Source of the DNA: SZUA-252 sp035716005
Lineage (GTDB): Bacteria; Eisenbacteria; RBG-16-71-46; SZUA-252
Length of the DNA: 64,000 bases
NCBI GenBank assembly: GCA_035716005.1
Contig: DASTKG010000129.1
Span: forward strand, 12,875-76,874
Reading direction: 5' to 3'
Part shown: piece after piece, positions 27,501-35,110 of the stretch
Numbering within the stretch: the first letter of the stretch is position 1
How the letters are laid out: every line of letters starts with the position of its first letter
The notes under the pieces: model-generated
Told to the model about the DNA's origin: nothing
The model's input: only the letters and a program-made list of their open reading frames with translations
The model's database searches: none
Translations under genes and position numbers: made by a program

Positions 27501-27708
27501 GGGCGGCGATCTGGTGCGGGTGATCACCCGCGAGGCCTCGACGCCCGACGAACAGGCCGTCGCGACCATCAACTGGGACCTCAACACCGACCGTAACCTG
27601 CCGGTCGCGAGCGGAGTCTACGTCTACCGAGTGGACGTGGACGGTGTCGGATCCAAGACCGACCGCCTCGCGGTGTTCATCGAGCAGGAACGGCTCGACA
27701 ACTTCTAA
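24550..27708 (+). CDS. Large secreted protein with four 15-residue Asp/Asn-rich loops and C-terminal Ig-like domain
   Basis: Exported protein of 1052 residues with a signal peptide (VGVAVLAIALAAPDAIA). No enzymatic motif recognised. Residues 646-705 are four exact-length 15-residue repeats of the form EPFxDxNxNxxxDxx, resembling calcium-binding dockerin or thrombospondin-3 loops. The C-terminus has LAVPNPYYGHSKYE and a FlgD-like fold ending SGVYVYRVDVDG, a likely outer-membrane export signal. The ATG follows AAGGAGG. It lies 34 bp after the TonB-dependent receptor, which has the same loop type, and 14 bp before a PorV-like gene. A surface partner of the receptor is the simplest inference. Confidence 0.8.
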   Translation: MQSMTWRGRWVGVAVLAIALAAPDAIAAPRSGYAHRARMPKRAAALIDNTTHMDVNNIDMFVTNHGSIAYDLTTGNSGLIYPKGGTRTAVYAAGLWVGAKVGGETRVAVGEYDQEFTPGPMVGGTYQADNPGFKNFRIVRGETMSPADTALYFAQGGPRDGFGNPLLLGDATLWSVFNDADPGVHANGAGSTAPLGLEVQQTVFAFNRSGALGNTIFVKWKFINKGGNTLDSTYCSVWSDPDLGGFTDDLVGCDTTLSLGYCYNATNSDGQYGGSPPAVGFDFLQGPIVPNGAVNDTLGMASFNKYINGTDPASQDETYNFMQGLQRDGSPLHVNDDPLQPVTTFQVPGDPVTGSGWLDSNPNDRRLMLSAGPFTMLPGDSQEVVAAIIIGQGSDRLSSITQLKQADALAQEVFDLGFDICPPPPSPTVYAQPLERGVRLVWGSEPTGFQCSRPQLNQDYGFEGFRVWQMSSNDPNSDPTVIATYDEVNGVTNLYSDELGPTGNFERKLKVVGTDSGLSFQLDITDDAILGGQLVNNKDYFYAVTAYSYDRNKTDPYVAGGGSVGIVTDVLESARNVITIAPKTSSAVFTTPTTAVSTGPLNIDGFVDVNQLVQNDITGDTYRVTFDDQERWSLLNVTTNTSIFPEPFTDTNGNTTWDDAEPFVDQNNNGAYDVGEPFTDTNGNTLYDPAEPFVDISGNGKWDDVQPNVSGGFDNPVSQGVMVRPTAPRGVVTFGELAPDSSLLPMDAGELDATGTWHFLNRGDPSVYNFLYPDNHDYEIRFLPDTTQYCWLWGSGEVSFVATFKVPFQVWDLGLNSLSDPSDDVQLSVMARDRNLGGLPDGRWNWVDRLYIRKIPYADVDWDTTGGAPNPLTKSTDYVPDGTDQVVGGWQPELDDTLYTLEWPQATTVRIINQRFSSADAYEFTTVKVGATPGDVVGRDVNKILAVPNPYYGHSKYELTQFDRVMKFTNIPASHKVTIRIFNLGGDLVRVITREASTPDEQAVATINWDLNTDRNLPVASGVYVYRVDVDGVGSKTDRLAVFIEQERLDNF
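26485..26664 (+). repeat. Four tandem 45-bp units coding Asp/Asn-rich calcium-type loops
   Basis: Each unit encodes 15 residues beginning EPF: EPFTDTNGNTTWDDA, EPFVDQNNNGAYDVG, EPFTDTNGNTLYDPA, EPFVDISGNGKWDDV. Units one and three, and two and four, are more alike, suggesting duplication of a 90-bp pair. Confidence 0.85.
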
Positions 27709-27722
27709 GGAAGGGAGCCGCC

Positions 27723-28814
27723 ATGATCACGAATCGTCGGATTCCTTCCAACGGACGGAGGGGCAGCGTGATGAAGTCGTGGGTGACGAGGACCCTGGTA
27801 GCGGCCGCCCTGGCGGGCTTCGCCGCCGACGCGTCGGCGGGCGGTCTCGAGCGGGTCGGGACCGCGGGCGCGCAGGAACTCCGCATTCCCATCGGGGCCG
27901 CGTCGATCGCCACCGGCGGCTCGACGGTGGCCGTGGGAGCGGGCCTGGCCAACATCTTCTACAATCCGGCGTCGCTGGCCTCGACGGACGAGTCCCAGGC
28001 GCTGGTGTCGTACAGCAGCTACATCGCGGACACGAAGGTGAACTACGTCGCGGTCGCGAGCCATCTCGGCTCGCAGGGCGAGTTCGCGTTCCACGCGAAG
28101 GTCTTCAGCATCGGAGACATCACGGTCACGACGGAGGACGCGCCCGAGGGAACCGGGGAGATTCTGAGCCCCAGCTACGCGGTCGTCGGCCTCTCCTACG
28201 CGCGGCGAATGACCGATCGCGTCCTCCTCGGGTTCACCGGCTCGTACGTGAGCGAGAAGGTCGCCGACATGAAGGCATCCGGCATGGCGATCGATCTCGG
28301 CGTGCAGTACGACACGGGCTGGCGCGGGCTCCGGTTCGGATTCGCCATGAAGAACGTCGGGCCGACCATGAAATTCGACGGTCCGAACGTGGAGGAGCGA
28401 GTGGCCCTGCCGGGGGACGACCCCGCCGCGCAGCCGCACGTCGTGCGCCTCCAGACGGCCGAGTTCGAGCTGCCGACCTATCTGCAGATCGGCGTCGCCT
28501 ACGATCTCGCGATCTCCGAGAAGCGCCACGTCGGCCTCTACGGCACGTTCCAGGGGAACAACTTCACGACCGACGAGTACCGGATCGGCGCGGACGTGCC
28601 GGTCGGCGAGTGGCTCAACCTACGGGCCGGGTTCCAGGGGCAGCTCGCCCTCGACGCGGAATCCCGGATGCAGGACTACGCCTACTCGTATTCGTACGGG
28701 GCCGGATTCAATTTCAAGCTCGGCGACCGTCCCTTCCAGTTCGATTGGGCCGGAAGCCACACGGGCGATTTCTTCGACGACATCCAGCAGATCTCGCTCG
28801 GCGTTTCGTTTTGA
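27723..28814 (+). CDS. PorV/PorQ family outer-membrane protein
   Basis: Barrel protein of 363 residues in the PorV/PorQ group (FadL-like fold). The mature protein opens GTAGAQELRIPIGAASIATGG and then NIFYNPASLAS, the usual family start, and ends in an aromatic strand (SLGVSF). In Bacteroidota PorV shuttles type IX secretion cargo at the cell surface. Two starts have ribosome sites: 27723, and 27771 (GGAGGGG seven bases before), where the signal peptide MKSWVTRTLVAAALAGFAA begins directly. The second may be the real start. It is the last gene of the receptor/secreted-protein run and is followed by a strong hairpin. Confidence 0.87.
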   Translation: MITNRRIPSNGRRGSVMKSWVTRTLVAAALAGFAADASAGGLERVGTAGAQELRIPIGAASIATGGSTVAVGAGLANIFYNPASLASTDESQALVSYSSYIADTKVNYVAVASHLGSQGEFAFHAKVFSIGDITVTTEDAPEGTGEILSPSYAVVGLSYARRMTDRVLLGFTGSYVSEKVADMKASGMAIDLGVQYDTGWRGLRFGFAMKNVGPTMKFDGPNVEERVALPGDDPAAQPHVVRLQTAEFELPTYLQIGVAYDLAISEKRHVGLYGTFQGNNFTTDEYRIGADVPVGEWLNLRAGFQGQLALDAESRMQDYAYSYSYGAGFNFKLGDRPFQFDWAGSHTGDFFDDIQQISLGVSF

Positions 28815-28840
28815 GCGTTCGCAGCACGTCCGAATTCCAT

Positions 28841-28868
28841 GGGGGCGGATCGACGACGATCCGCCCCC
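28841..28868 (+). terminator. Perfect 12-bp hairpin after the PorV-like gene
   Basis: GGGGGCGGATCG, loop ACGA and CGATCCGCCCCC, followed by CTTCGTT. It should end the receptor-PorV transcript. It would lie inside the coding region if the next gene began at its earliest in-frame TTG (28811). Confidence 0.75.
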
Positions 28869-28873
28869 CTTCG

Positions 28874-30595
28874 TTGCCCGGGCGCGCGCGGGGCCGGGGC
28901 GGCGTCGGCGCCGCGCTTCTCGCCGTCGCGATCGCGGTGACGATTCCGGCGGCGTCGGCTTCGGCCGAGACGGGCGGACTTTCGACGGCCGACGCGGAGG
29001 CGCGAGGGCCGGGAGTCTGCGCCGAAGGGGCCCGCGGCGTCTTCGGCGCCGCGCTCGATTCGATCCTGGGCCCGGAACTGGCGGGGGCCCAGATCGGCCT
29101 TCTAGCGGTCTCCGCGGCGCGTCACGACACGCTCCTGGCGTACCGGGAGGGACGGCGTCTGATCCCGGGGAGCAACGCGAAGCTCTTCACCACCGGGGCG
29201 CTCCTCGCGCTCCACGGGCCGTCGGCACGGCGTCTCGTCACGATCGAGGCGAGAGGCAAGGTCAAGCGCTCGGAGAAGCGAGGGCGCCCGCCCGAGATCG
29301 CGTTCAAGGGCGATCTCACCCTCCACCCGTCGGGCATGCCCGACATCGTTCCGCTCCGCTCCCCGGGATCGCGCGGGCTCCTCGACTCCTTGGCGTTCCT
29401 CCTTCGGGCGAGCGGTCTCGAGAAGTTCGAGGGGACGCTCTACGTCGACCGGACGCTCTTCGCGGCGGAAGCGGTCCCGCCGGGCTGGGGCGCCGACGAC
29501 GTCGCCTACGGGTACGGGGCGCCGGTGGGCCCCGTGCTCGCGAACGGCAACGCGGCCCTCGTCATCGCCCGCGAGGAGGGGGGGAGCGTTCGCATCGCGC
29601 TCGATCCTCCCGACACGCCGATCGCGATCCGCGCCGCGGGCGTCACGCTGGGCGACTCGGGGAGCGCGGGGTGGCTCACGCCCCGATGGGCGGCCGGAAG
29701 CCGCGTCCTCGAACTCTCGGGATCGGTTCCGCGCGGCGGCGAAGTGAAGCGCTCGGTCGCGATGTCGGATCCCGATTCGGCGGCCGCGTGGCTCCTCCTG
29801 GCCGCGATGCGCCGCGAAGGGATCGAGGTGAAGAAGGTATCGCTCGGGTTCCTCCTTCCGGCCGCCGCGGGGAGCGGTCCGATCGGCCCCGACGCCTGGC
29901 GCGGCGTGGAGTGGGGCGAGAATCGCGCGTGGCGGGAGAGCGCCCCGGCCGCGGAGAGGGCCGGGCCCTCCGCGTGGGACTCCGTGTCGGCGGCGCGCGC
30001 GGCCGCGGTGATCTCGCTTCCTTCGCCGACCCTTCTCGAAGCGCTGGCCGTCGTGAATCCGCAGAGCCTGAACGTGGAGGCGGAGGGATTGCTCCGCCTG
30101 GCGAGTCCCGCGGGCTGGGCGAAGAGCCGGCGGGAGGGGATCGCGCAGATCTATCGGCTGGCCGCGGAGGCGGGGATCGACACGCTCGACCTTTCGCTCG
30201 TCGACGGCTCGGGGCTCTCGCCGCAGGATCTCGTGACGCCGAGAGCGGTCGTCCGCTGGCTCGAGCGGTGCGACGCGGCCGACAGCAGCGGCGGCTCGCT
30301 TCGGGCGACGCTGGCCCTCCCCGGCCAACCGGGAACGCTCGAGCAGCGCTTCACGGGTCTCCCGCCCGGCTCCGAGTTCAGGGCCAAGACGGGGACGCTC
30401 ACGAACGTGAGCTCGCTCTCGGGATATCTTCGGACCGCGGAAGGGGAGGAGATCGTCTTGACCATGATCGTGAACGGCGCGCGAAAGACGGTGGCTCCGG
30501 TTCGCGGCGCGGAGGAACGGCTCGTCCAGTTCCTGGCCCGCGTCCCGCGCGAGCGCGGGGCGCCCTTCCTCCCGTTCGGATGGAGGCCGCGGTGA
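28874..30595 (+). CDS. dacB: D-alanyl-D-alanine carboxypeptidase/endopeptidase, PBP4 type (peptidase S13)
   Basis: Periplasmic penicillin-binding protein that trims or opens peptidoglycan cross-links. The three active-site motifs are visible: SxxK as PGSNAKLF, the second motif as DGSGLSPQDLVTP, and KTG as FRAKTGTLTNVSSLSGYL. The insert between the first two motifs is typical of class C PBPs. There is no ATG start. TTG at 28874 gives a compact signal peptide (GVGAALLAVAIAVTIPAASASA) and avoids the hairpin at 28841-28868; TTG at 28811, overlapping the previous stop, is the alternative. Neither has a clear ribosome site. The stop overlaps the next gene. Confidence 0.85.
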   Translation: MPGRARGRGGVGAALLAVAIAVTIPAASASAETGGLSTADAEARGPGVCAEGARGVFGAALDSILGPELAGAQIGLLAVSAARHDTLLAYREGRRLIPGSNAKLFTTGALLALHGPSARRLVTIEARGKVKRSEKRGRPPEIAFKGDLTLHPSGMPDIVPLRSPGSRGLLDSLAFLLRASGLEKFEGTLYVDRTLFAAEAVPPGWGADDVAYGYGAPVGPVLANGNAALVIAREEGGSVRIALDPPDTPIAIRAAGVTLGDSGSAGWLTPRWAAGSRVLELSGSVPRGGEVKRSVAMSDPDSAAAWLLLAAMRREGIEVKKVSLGFLLPAAAGSGPIGPDAWRGVEWGENRAWRESAPAAERAGPSAWDSVSAARAAAVISLPSPTLLEALAVVNPQSLNVEAEGLLRLASPAGWAKSRREGIAQIYRLAAEAGIDTLDLSLVDGSGLSPQDLVTPRAVVRWLERCDAADSSGGSLRATLALPGQPGTLEQRFTGLPPGSEFRAKTGTLTNVSSLSGYLRTAEGEEIVLTMIVNGARKTVAPVRGAEERLVQFLARVPRERGAPFLPFGWRPR

Positions 30596-31539
30596 CGGCG
30601 CGCGCCATGCGACATCTCACGGCGCCGCCCAGGCTTCGTCCCGGCGATCGCATCGAGCTGGTCGCGCCCTCGGGCCCGGTGAAGCGGACGCTCGTCCTCG
30701 CCGGGGCCCGTCGCCTGGAGGCGGCCGGATACCGCGTCACGTTCGGTCGGCACGTCTTCGACCGCCGGGGCCATCTGGCGGGACGCGACGAGGCGCGCGC
30801 CGGCGACATGAATCGGGCCCTTCGCGATCCCGACGTCCGATGCGTGCTCATGGCGCGCGGCGGCTACGGCGCCATGCGCGCGGCGCCGGAGATCGACTGG
30901 GACGCCATGCGGAGGGATCCGAAGATCTACGCCGGATTCTCCGACGCGACCTATTTTCACTGCGGCTTCGCGCTCCGCGCGGGCGTGCGCACGCTGCACG
31001 GTCCCAACGCGCAAGGCTTCGGGAGCGGGTCGGCTCGGGAACTGGCGCGCTGGATCGCCTGGACGGCCACGCCGCGCCCGAGCCTCGCGCACCGAACGCT
31101 CCGCGCCCCCGTTCGGATGGCGGGCTCCTCGCGCCCCGCGACGGGCAGGGTTCTCGGCGGAAATCTCGTGCTGCTCCACTACGCCGCCCTGACGGGCCTC
31201 CTGCCGCCGCTCCGAGGGAGCCTCCTCTTCCTGGAAGAGGTGAACGAGGCCCCCTATCGCGTCGACGGCCTTCTCACCGGGCTCCTCCACGCCGGCTCGC
31301 TCCGCGGCCTTCGCGGCATCGCGCTGGGAGGTTTCACGAACTGCGTCCCCCAGAAGGGGCACAAGGAGCTTCCGCTCCGCACCGTCCTCCACGACCACCT
31401 GGCGGGGCTCGGCATTCCGGTGCGACGCGGCGTCGCGGCGGGCCACGGCGCCCGCAACATCCCGTTCCCCCTGGGGGCCCGCGCCGTCCTCGACCCGCGC
31501 GCCAAGGCGCTCGTCTTCGAGGAGGGGCTCGTCTCGTAG
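30592..31539 (+). CDS. LD-carboxypeptidase (peptidase S66, LdcA/MccF family)
   Basis: Serine peptidase of about 315 residues that cleaves the L-Lys/mDAP-D-Ala bond of tetrapeptides in murein recycling. The N-terminal motif RLRPGDRIELVAPSGPV, the nucleophile Ser117 in YAGFSDATYFH, the Glu in FLEEVNEAPYRVDG and the His in GHGARNIPFP form the S66 Ser-Glu-His triad. The GTG at 30592 overlaps the stop of the DD-peptidase (GTGA); in-frame ATGs at 30580 and 30607 are alternatives. Pairing DD- and LD-peptidases suggests a murein-turnover operon. Confidence 0.9.
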   Translation: MTARAMRHLTAPPRLRPGDRIELVAPSGPVKRTLVLAGARRLEAAGYRVTFGRHVFDRRGHLAGRDEARAGDMNRALRDPDVRCVLMARGGYGAMRAAPEIDWDAMRRDPKIYAGFSDATYFHCGFALRAGVRTLHGPNAQGFGSGSARELARWIAWTATPRPSLAHRTLRAPVRMAGSSRPATGRVLGGNLVLLHYAALTGLLPPLRGSLLFLEEVNEAPYRVDGLLTGLLHAGSLRGLRGIALGGFTNCVPQKGHKELPLRTVLHDHLAGLGIPVRRGVAAGHGARNIPFPLGARAVLDPRAKALVFEEGLVS

Positions 31540-31560
31540 CGCCCGGGAACGCGTCCGGTC

Positions 31561-31595
31561 AAGAAAAGGGGCCCCCGTCGAAGGACGAGGGCCCC
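31561..31595 (-). terminator. Rho-independent terminator of the glutamate dehydrogenase gene
   Basis: On the minus strand a stem GGGGCCC/GGGCCCC extended by GACG/CGTC is followed at once by TTTTCTT. It lies 30 bp after the gdhA stop and is the only classic T-tract terminator in the window. Confidence 0.85.
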
Positions 31596-31624
31596 GTCGC
31601 GTGCGAGTCGAGTGACGAGGGAAG

Positions 31625-32923
31625 CTAGGCGTAGACCCCGCGAAGCATGATGGCGTCGACGACCCGCTTGATCGCCAGCATGAACGCCGCCACGCGGAAC
31701 GAGACCTTGTGCTCGTCCGACATCGAGGCCACGTCGTGGAAGGCGTCGACCATGATCTGTTCGAGGCGCGTGTTTACCTCCTGCTCGCGCCAGAAGAGCC
31801 CCTGACGGTCCTGCACCCACTCGAAATAGGAGACCGTGACGCCGCCGCTGTTGGCCAGGATGTCGGGGATGACCAGGATGCCGTTCTTGTTGAGAATCTT
31901 GTCGGCCTGGGTCGTGGTCGGCCCGTTGGCGCCTTCGGCGATGATGCGGGCATGAATGCGTCCCGCGTTCGCGTGCGTGATCTGGTTCTCGAGCGCCGCC
32001 GGGACGAGGATGTCGCAGGGAATCTCGAGGAGCTTCTTCCCGTCGACGGGCGTGGTCCCGGGGAAGGCGGCCACGGTGCGGTGCTGCGCGACGTGGTGGA
32101 TCAGCGCCGGAATGTCGAGGCCGTTCGGGTTCTGGATCCCGCCGCCGACGTCGGAGACCGCGATGATCTTGGCGCCGTCCTTGGCGAGCAGATCGGCCGC
32201 CACCGAGCCGACGTTTCCGAAGCCCTGGACCACGACGGTCGCGCCCTTGAGGTTCAGGCCGATCCGCTTCGCCCCCTCGCGCACGCAGAAGAGGACGCCG
32301 CGCCCCGTCGCCTCGCGCCGTCCGGCGGAGCCGCCGAGCGCGAGCGGTTTCCCGGTCACGACCGACGTCACCGTGTGGCGGGAGTGCATGGAGTAGGTGT
32401 CCATGATCCAGGCCATCGTCTGCTCGTTCGTGTTCACGTCGGGAGCGGGGACATCCGATTCGGGGCCGATGACGTCGATCAGGTCGGCCGTGTAGCGCCG
32501 CGTGAGGCGCTCCAGTTCCGCCTGCGACATCTTGGTCGGGTCGCAGACGATCCCGCCCTTGCCGCCGCCGAAGGGAATGCCGACCACGGCGCACTTCCAG
32601 GTCATCCAGGCCGCGAGCGCCATGACCTCTTCGAGGGTGACGTCGGGGTGGTAGCGGATGCCCCCCTTCGCGGGGCCGCGGATGATGGAATGCTGCACCC
32701 GGTAGCCCGTGAAGACCCGGAACGAGCCGTCGTCCATGTGGACCGGCAGCTTCACGATCGTCGCGCGCCGGGGTTCCTTGATGATCTGGAGGAAGGCCGC
32801 GTCGAGTTTGAGCCGCGCCGCCGCCTCCTCGAACTGGAGCCGGGCGTTTTCGAGGGGATCGAGCTCCTTCTGAATCGGGGAGCCCATGTCCATTCCGGTG
32901 GAATCGGTCGTGGTTTCCATCAA
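31625..32923 (-). CDS. gdhA: Glu/Leu/Phe/Val dehydrogenase, probable NAD(P)-glutamate dehydrogenase
   Basis: Cytoplasmic enzyme of 432 residues interconverting glutamate with 2-oxoglutarate and ammonia. The substrate-binding region has GPAKGGIRYHPDV and the catalytic-lysine segment IPFGGGKGGIVCDP; PAPDVNT precedes the Rossmann domain with VVQGFGNVGSVAADLLAKDGAKI. Length and motifs match the hexameric NAD-type family. It carries its own promoter and terminator and so is monocistronic. The ATG follows AAGGA. Coenzyme preference is not clear from the sequence, and a branched-chain dehydrogenase role is less likely. Confidence 0.94.
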   Translation of the reverse strand: MMETTTDSTGMDMGSPIQKELDPLENARLQFEEAAARLKLDAAFLQIIKEPRRATIVKLPVHMDDGSFRVFTGYRVQHSIIRGPAKGGIRYHPDVTLEEVMALAAWMTWKCAVVGIPFGGGKGGIVCDPTKMSQAELERLTRRYTADLIDVIGPESDVPAPDVNTNEQTMAWIMDTYSMHSRHTVTSVVTGKPLALGGSAGRREATGRGVLFCVREGAKRIGLNLKGATVVVQGFGNVGSVAADLLAKDGAKIIAVSDVGGGIQNPNGLDIPALIHHVAQHRTVAAFPGTTPVDGKKLLEIPCDILVPAALENQITHANAGRIHARIIAEGANGPTTTQADKILNKNGILVIPDILANSGGVTVSYFEWVQDRQGLFWREQEVNTRLEQIMVDAFHDVASMSDEHKVSFRVAAFMLAIKRVVDAIMLRGVYA

Positions 32924-33019
32924 CGATCCTTCTTACCTCTCGTCAAGGGATCAGCGCCGCGGGCCGAGGCTGCCGGGGCGCTGTAAGTGATGAAAAGGCT
33001 TCATTTTTAGGCCCTGTGT

Positions 33020-33048
33020 AGTGTAGAGAAGTCTCTAGGAGCGATCAA
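33020..33048 (-). promoter_or_regulatory. Promoter of the glutamate dehydrogenase gene
   Basis: On the minus strand TTGATC (33048-33043), a 17-bp spacer and TACACT (33025-33020). The predicted leader is about 90 nt. It contains an ATGAA/TTCAT inverted repeat near 32990-33005, which could be regulatory. The -35 abuts the GTG start of the divergent rhomboid gene. Confidence 0.55.
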
Positions 33049-33050
33049 GC

Positions 33051-34283
33051 GTGTACTACTTCTACTGGTTGCCGATCGGCACGGATGCCCGTGTGGCGAG
33101 ATTCCCCTGGGTCACCTGGACCCTGGTGGCGGCCAACGTCTTTGTTTTCGTGGGAGTACACCTCACCCCCGGGGGCGTGAGCGCCGCGTACGAATGGGCC
33201 TTCAAGGCCTCACACCCCACGGTCGCGAGTGCGCTCGTCTCGCTCTTTCTCCACGCGGACCCGCTCCATCTGGCCGGGAACATGATCTTCCTCTCGGTTT
33301 TCGGCCCCGCGCTCGAGTCGCGGATCGGCGGCCTTCGGTTCGTCATCTGCTTCCTCGCCTGCGGCTGGCTCTCGAATCTCGCCCAGGCGGCCACCATCCT
33401 GGCGCGCATTCCCGAACTGGCGCCCGTGCCGATCGTCGGAGCCTCCGGAGCGATCTCCGGCCTCATGGGACTCTTCCTCGTCCGGCTCTACTTCGCCCAC
33501 CTGCGCTTCGCTTCGCTCACGATGCTTCTCCTGCACGGCACGGTGCGCCCGACGCGATTCACCCTTCCCGCCATCGTCGGCATCGTCGGCTGGTTCACGC
33601 TCACCGTGGCTCAGTCGCTGGCGGAGGAGGCGCCCGAGACGGCGTACGTCGCCCACCTGGGGGGCGCGCTGCTCGGGGCCGCCTTCGGATTCGCCATGGG
33701 TCTCGCGGCGGAGGGGAGCCTGGAACACCACCTGGCTCGGGCCCGGCGCCACTCGGAGCGCGGCGAATGGTTCGCCGCGCTGGGAGAGGTCGAGGCCTAC
33801 CTGGCGAAGGTCCCGGACGACCCCGACGTCCTCGTTCAGGCGGCCCGGATCCAGCGCGTCACCCAGCAGGAGGCGCAGGCGGCGGAGCGGTTCCGGGAGG
33901 CGATCCGGCTCTGGCTCCGGGAAGGGTCGCTGCGCGCGGCCTGCGACGGCTACGAGGAGATGAAACGGCTCCTCGGGGCCGTCACGCTCCCCCCCGCGGA
34001 ACTCCTGCGCGTCGCGCGGGCGTGCGAGGAACTCGGCCGCTCCGCGGACGCGAGCCGGGCCTACGAGGCATACGGCCGGCGCTATCCGGAGCGCCAGGCG
34101 GCGCCCCTCGCGCTCCTCAAGTCGGCCGAGATCGAGCGGCGCCTCCTGAACAACCACGGGCGCGCGCAGTTCCTCTACGACGAGCTACTCCGCCGCGAGC
34201 TCCCTCCCGCCACCCGAGAAATCGTCGAGGAGCGGCGCGCCGCCACGGCGCGGGCCCTGGAGCGGCGAACCTCCGCGGCCTGA
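33051..34283 (+). CDS. Rhomboid intramembrane serine protease with C-terminal TPR-like region
   Basis: Membrane protein of 410 residues. The first 210 residues form the rhomboid core: HxxxxHxxxN at His68, His73 and Asn77, the nucleophile Ser132 in VGASGAISGLMG, and the catalytic His202 in VAHLGGALLGA. The cytoplasmic tail (about 220-405) is helical and Ala/Arg/Glu-rich, with TPR-like pairs (ARRHSERGEWFAALGEVEAY, DASRAYEAYGRRYPERQAAP). Start is GTG at 33051 with AGGAG nine bases upstream. The tail probably recruits partners; substrates unknown. Confidence 0.9.
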   Translation: MYYFYWLPIGTDARVARFPWVTWTLVAANVFVFVGVHLTPGGVSAAYEWAFKASHPTVASALVSLFLHADPLHLAGNMIFLSVFGPALESRIGGLRFVICFLACGWLSNLAQAATILARIPELAPVPIVGASGAISGLMGLFLVRLYFAHLRFASLTMLLLHGTVRPTRFTLPAIVGIVGWFTLTVAQSLAEEAPETAYVAHLGGALLGAAFGFAMGLAAEGSLEHHLARARRHSERGEWFAALGEVEAYLAKVPDDPDVLVQAARIQRVTQQEAQAAERFREAIRLWLREGSLRAACDGYEEMKRLLGAVTLPPAELLRVARACEELGRSADASRAYEAYGRRYPERQAAPLALLKSAEIERRLLNNHGRAQFLYDELLRRELPPATREIVEERRAATARALERRTSAA

Positions 34284-34300
34284 GCCCCCCGGGCGGAGAG

Positions 34301-34328
34301 ACGCCCCGCCGGTCTCCCGACGGGGCGT
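34301..34328. terminator. Hairpin between convergent rhomboid and regulatory-domain genes
   Basis: ACGCCCCG and CGG pair with CCG and CGGGGCGT around a TCTC loop with one mismatch. There is no T-tract, but the position between two convergent genes suits a bidirectional terminator. Confidence 0.5.
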
Positions 34329-34366
34329 TCGAGTGCGCGAATCGGGGCGGTCGCCGAAGGCCCCGC

Positions 34367-34918
34367 CTAGGGGAGGCAGTCGAGTTCCGCCAGCTCCTTG
34401 TTCCGGTTCACGGGATCGAAGAGATAGACCTTGAACTGGTGTCCGGGCAGGTAGCTCGTGCGCGGGACGCAGCGGGAGATCAGCTTGTTCTCCTGCGACG
34501 CCTTGCTTTCGCGAAGCACGAGCTCCTTCGGCATGAACGAGCGCTCCGGCGCGACGAACCAGAGAAGCGACGTGGCGTCGTCGTTCATGTTGTAGATCGC
34601 GCGGAGATCGTAGATTCCGCCCCCGTCCGTCACCGCCGACCCGATGAGCTCCCCGTCGTCGAAGAGCTGCACCGTGACGCCCGGCAAGGGCCGGTCGTTG
34701 AGGTCGAGCACCATCCCCTCGAAGATCGAAATCGGCCTCGAGATGCCGAGCGACTGGAACTCGGGGGGAAGCCCGCTCTTGTTCGAGAGAGGGGACGAGA
34801 CGTCCGTGCCGCTGCCGGTCCCGGAAGGGGGCGCGGCCGAGGCGGCCGAGGCCGGAAGGAGCCAAACGGCCCCGGCTACAGCGATTCCAACGAGATTTCT
34901 CAAGTTCCACCTGCTCAT
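34367..34918 (-). CDS. Exported protein with carboxypeptidase-regulatory-like domain
   Basis: Small protein of 183 residues with a signal peptide (LVGIAVAGAVWLLPASAASA). Residues about 50-105 form a CarboxypepD_reg-like Ig fold (FEGMVLDLNDRPLPGVTVQLFDDG), a domain otherwise found at the front of TonB receptors. The C-terminal part has no recognised motif and ends in ELDCLP. The ATG at 34918 has GGGAGGT upstream; the frame stays open to 34975 but without a ribosome site. It has its own promoter. Function unknown; a periplasmic or surface-exposed role is likely. Confidence 0.75.
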   Translation of the reverse strand: MSRWNLRNLVGIAVAGAVWLLPASAASAAPPSGTGSGTDVSSPLSNKSGLPPEFQSLGISRPISIFEGMVLDLNDRPLPGVTVQLFDDGELIGSAVTDGGGIYDLRAIYNMNDDATSLLWFVAPERSFMPKELVLRESKASQENKLISRCVPRTSYLPGHQFKVYLFDPVNRNKELAELDCLP

Positions 34919-34965
34919 GGACGATACCTCCCAACAGGTCGTCGTCGAGGGCGAACTTCGACTCG

Positions 34966-34994
34966 ACGCTACCACCCGTATCTCGGCCTGTCAA
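34966..34994 (-). promoter_or_regulatory. Promoter of the regulatory-domain protein gene
   Basis: On the minus strand a perfect TTGACA (34994-34989), a 17-bp spacer and TAGCGT (34971-34966). It lies back to back with the mreB promoter. Confidence 0.65.
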
Positions 34995-35018
34995 CGAAGG
35001 TTCCGTAGGAGTTTCGCC

Positions 35019-35048
35019 TTGCGCCTCCGGGCAGCCCTCTGGTAGGGT
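35019..35048 (+). promoter_or_regulatory. Promoter of the mreB elongation operon
   Basis: TTGCGC, an 18-bp spacer and TAGGGT (35043-35048). The leader to the mreB ATG would be about 56 nt. Confidence 0.45.
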
Positions 35049-35110
35049 CCGAAGGCTCGACCTCAGAGCTCGCCCTGCCCGCCCGGGTACGGCGAAGGGA
35101 GTCGCCCACC

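Noticed and set aside
34343..34365. Second hairpin (GGGGC/GCCCC) as a terminator for the minus-strand regulatory-domain gene
   Set aside because: Only a 5-bp stem with a large loop and no T-tract; the longer hairpin at 34301-34328 is the better candidate.
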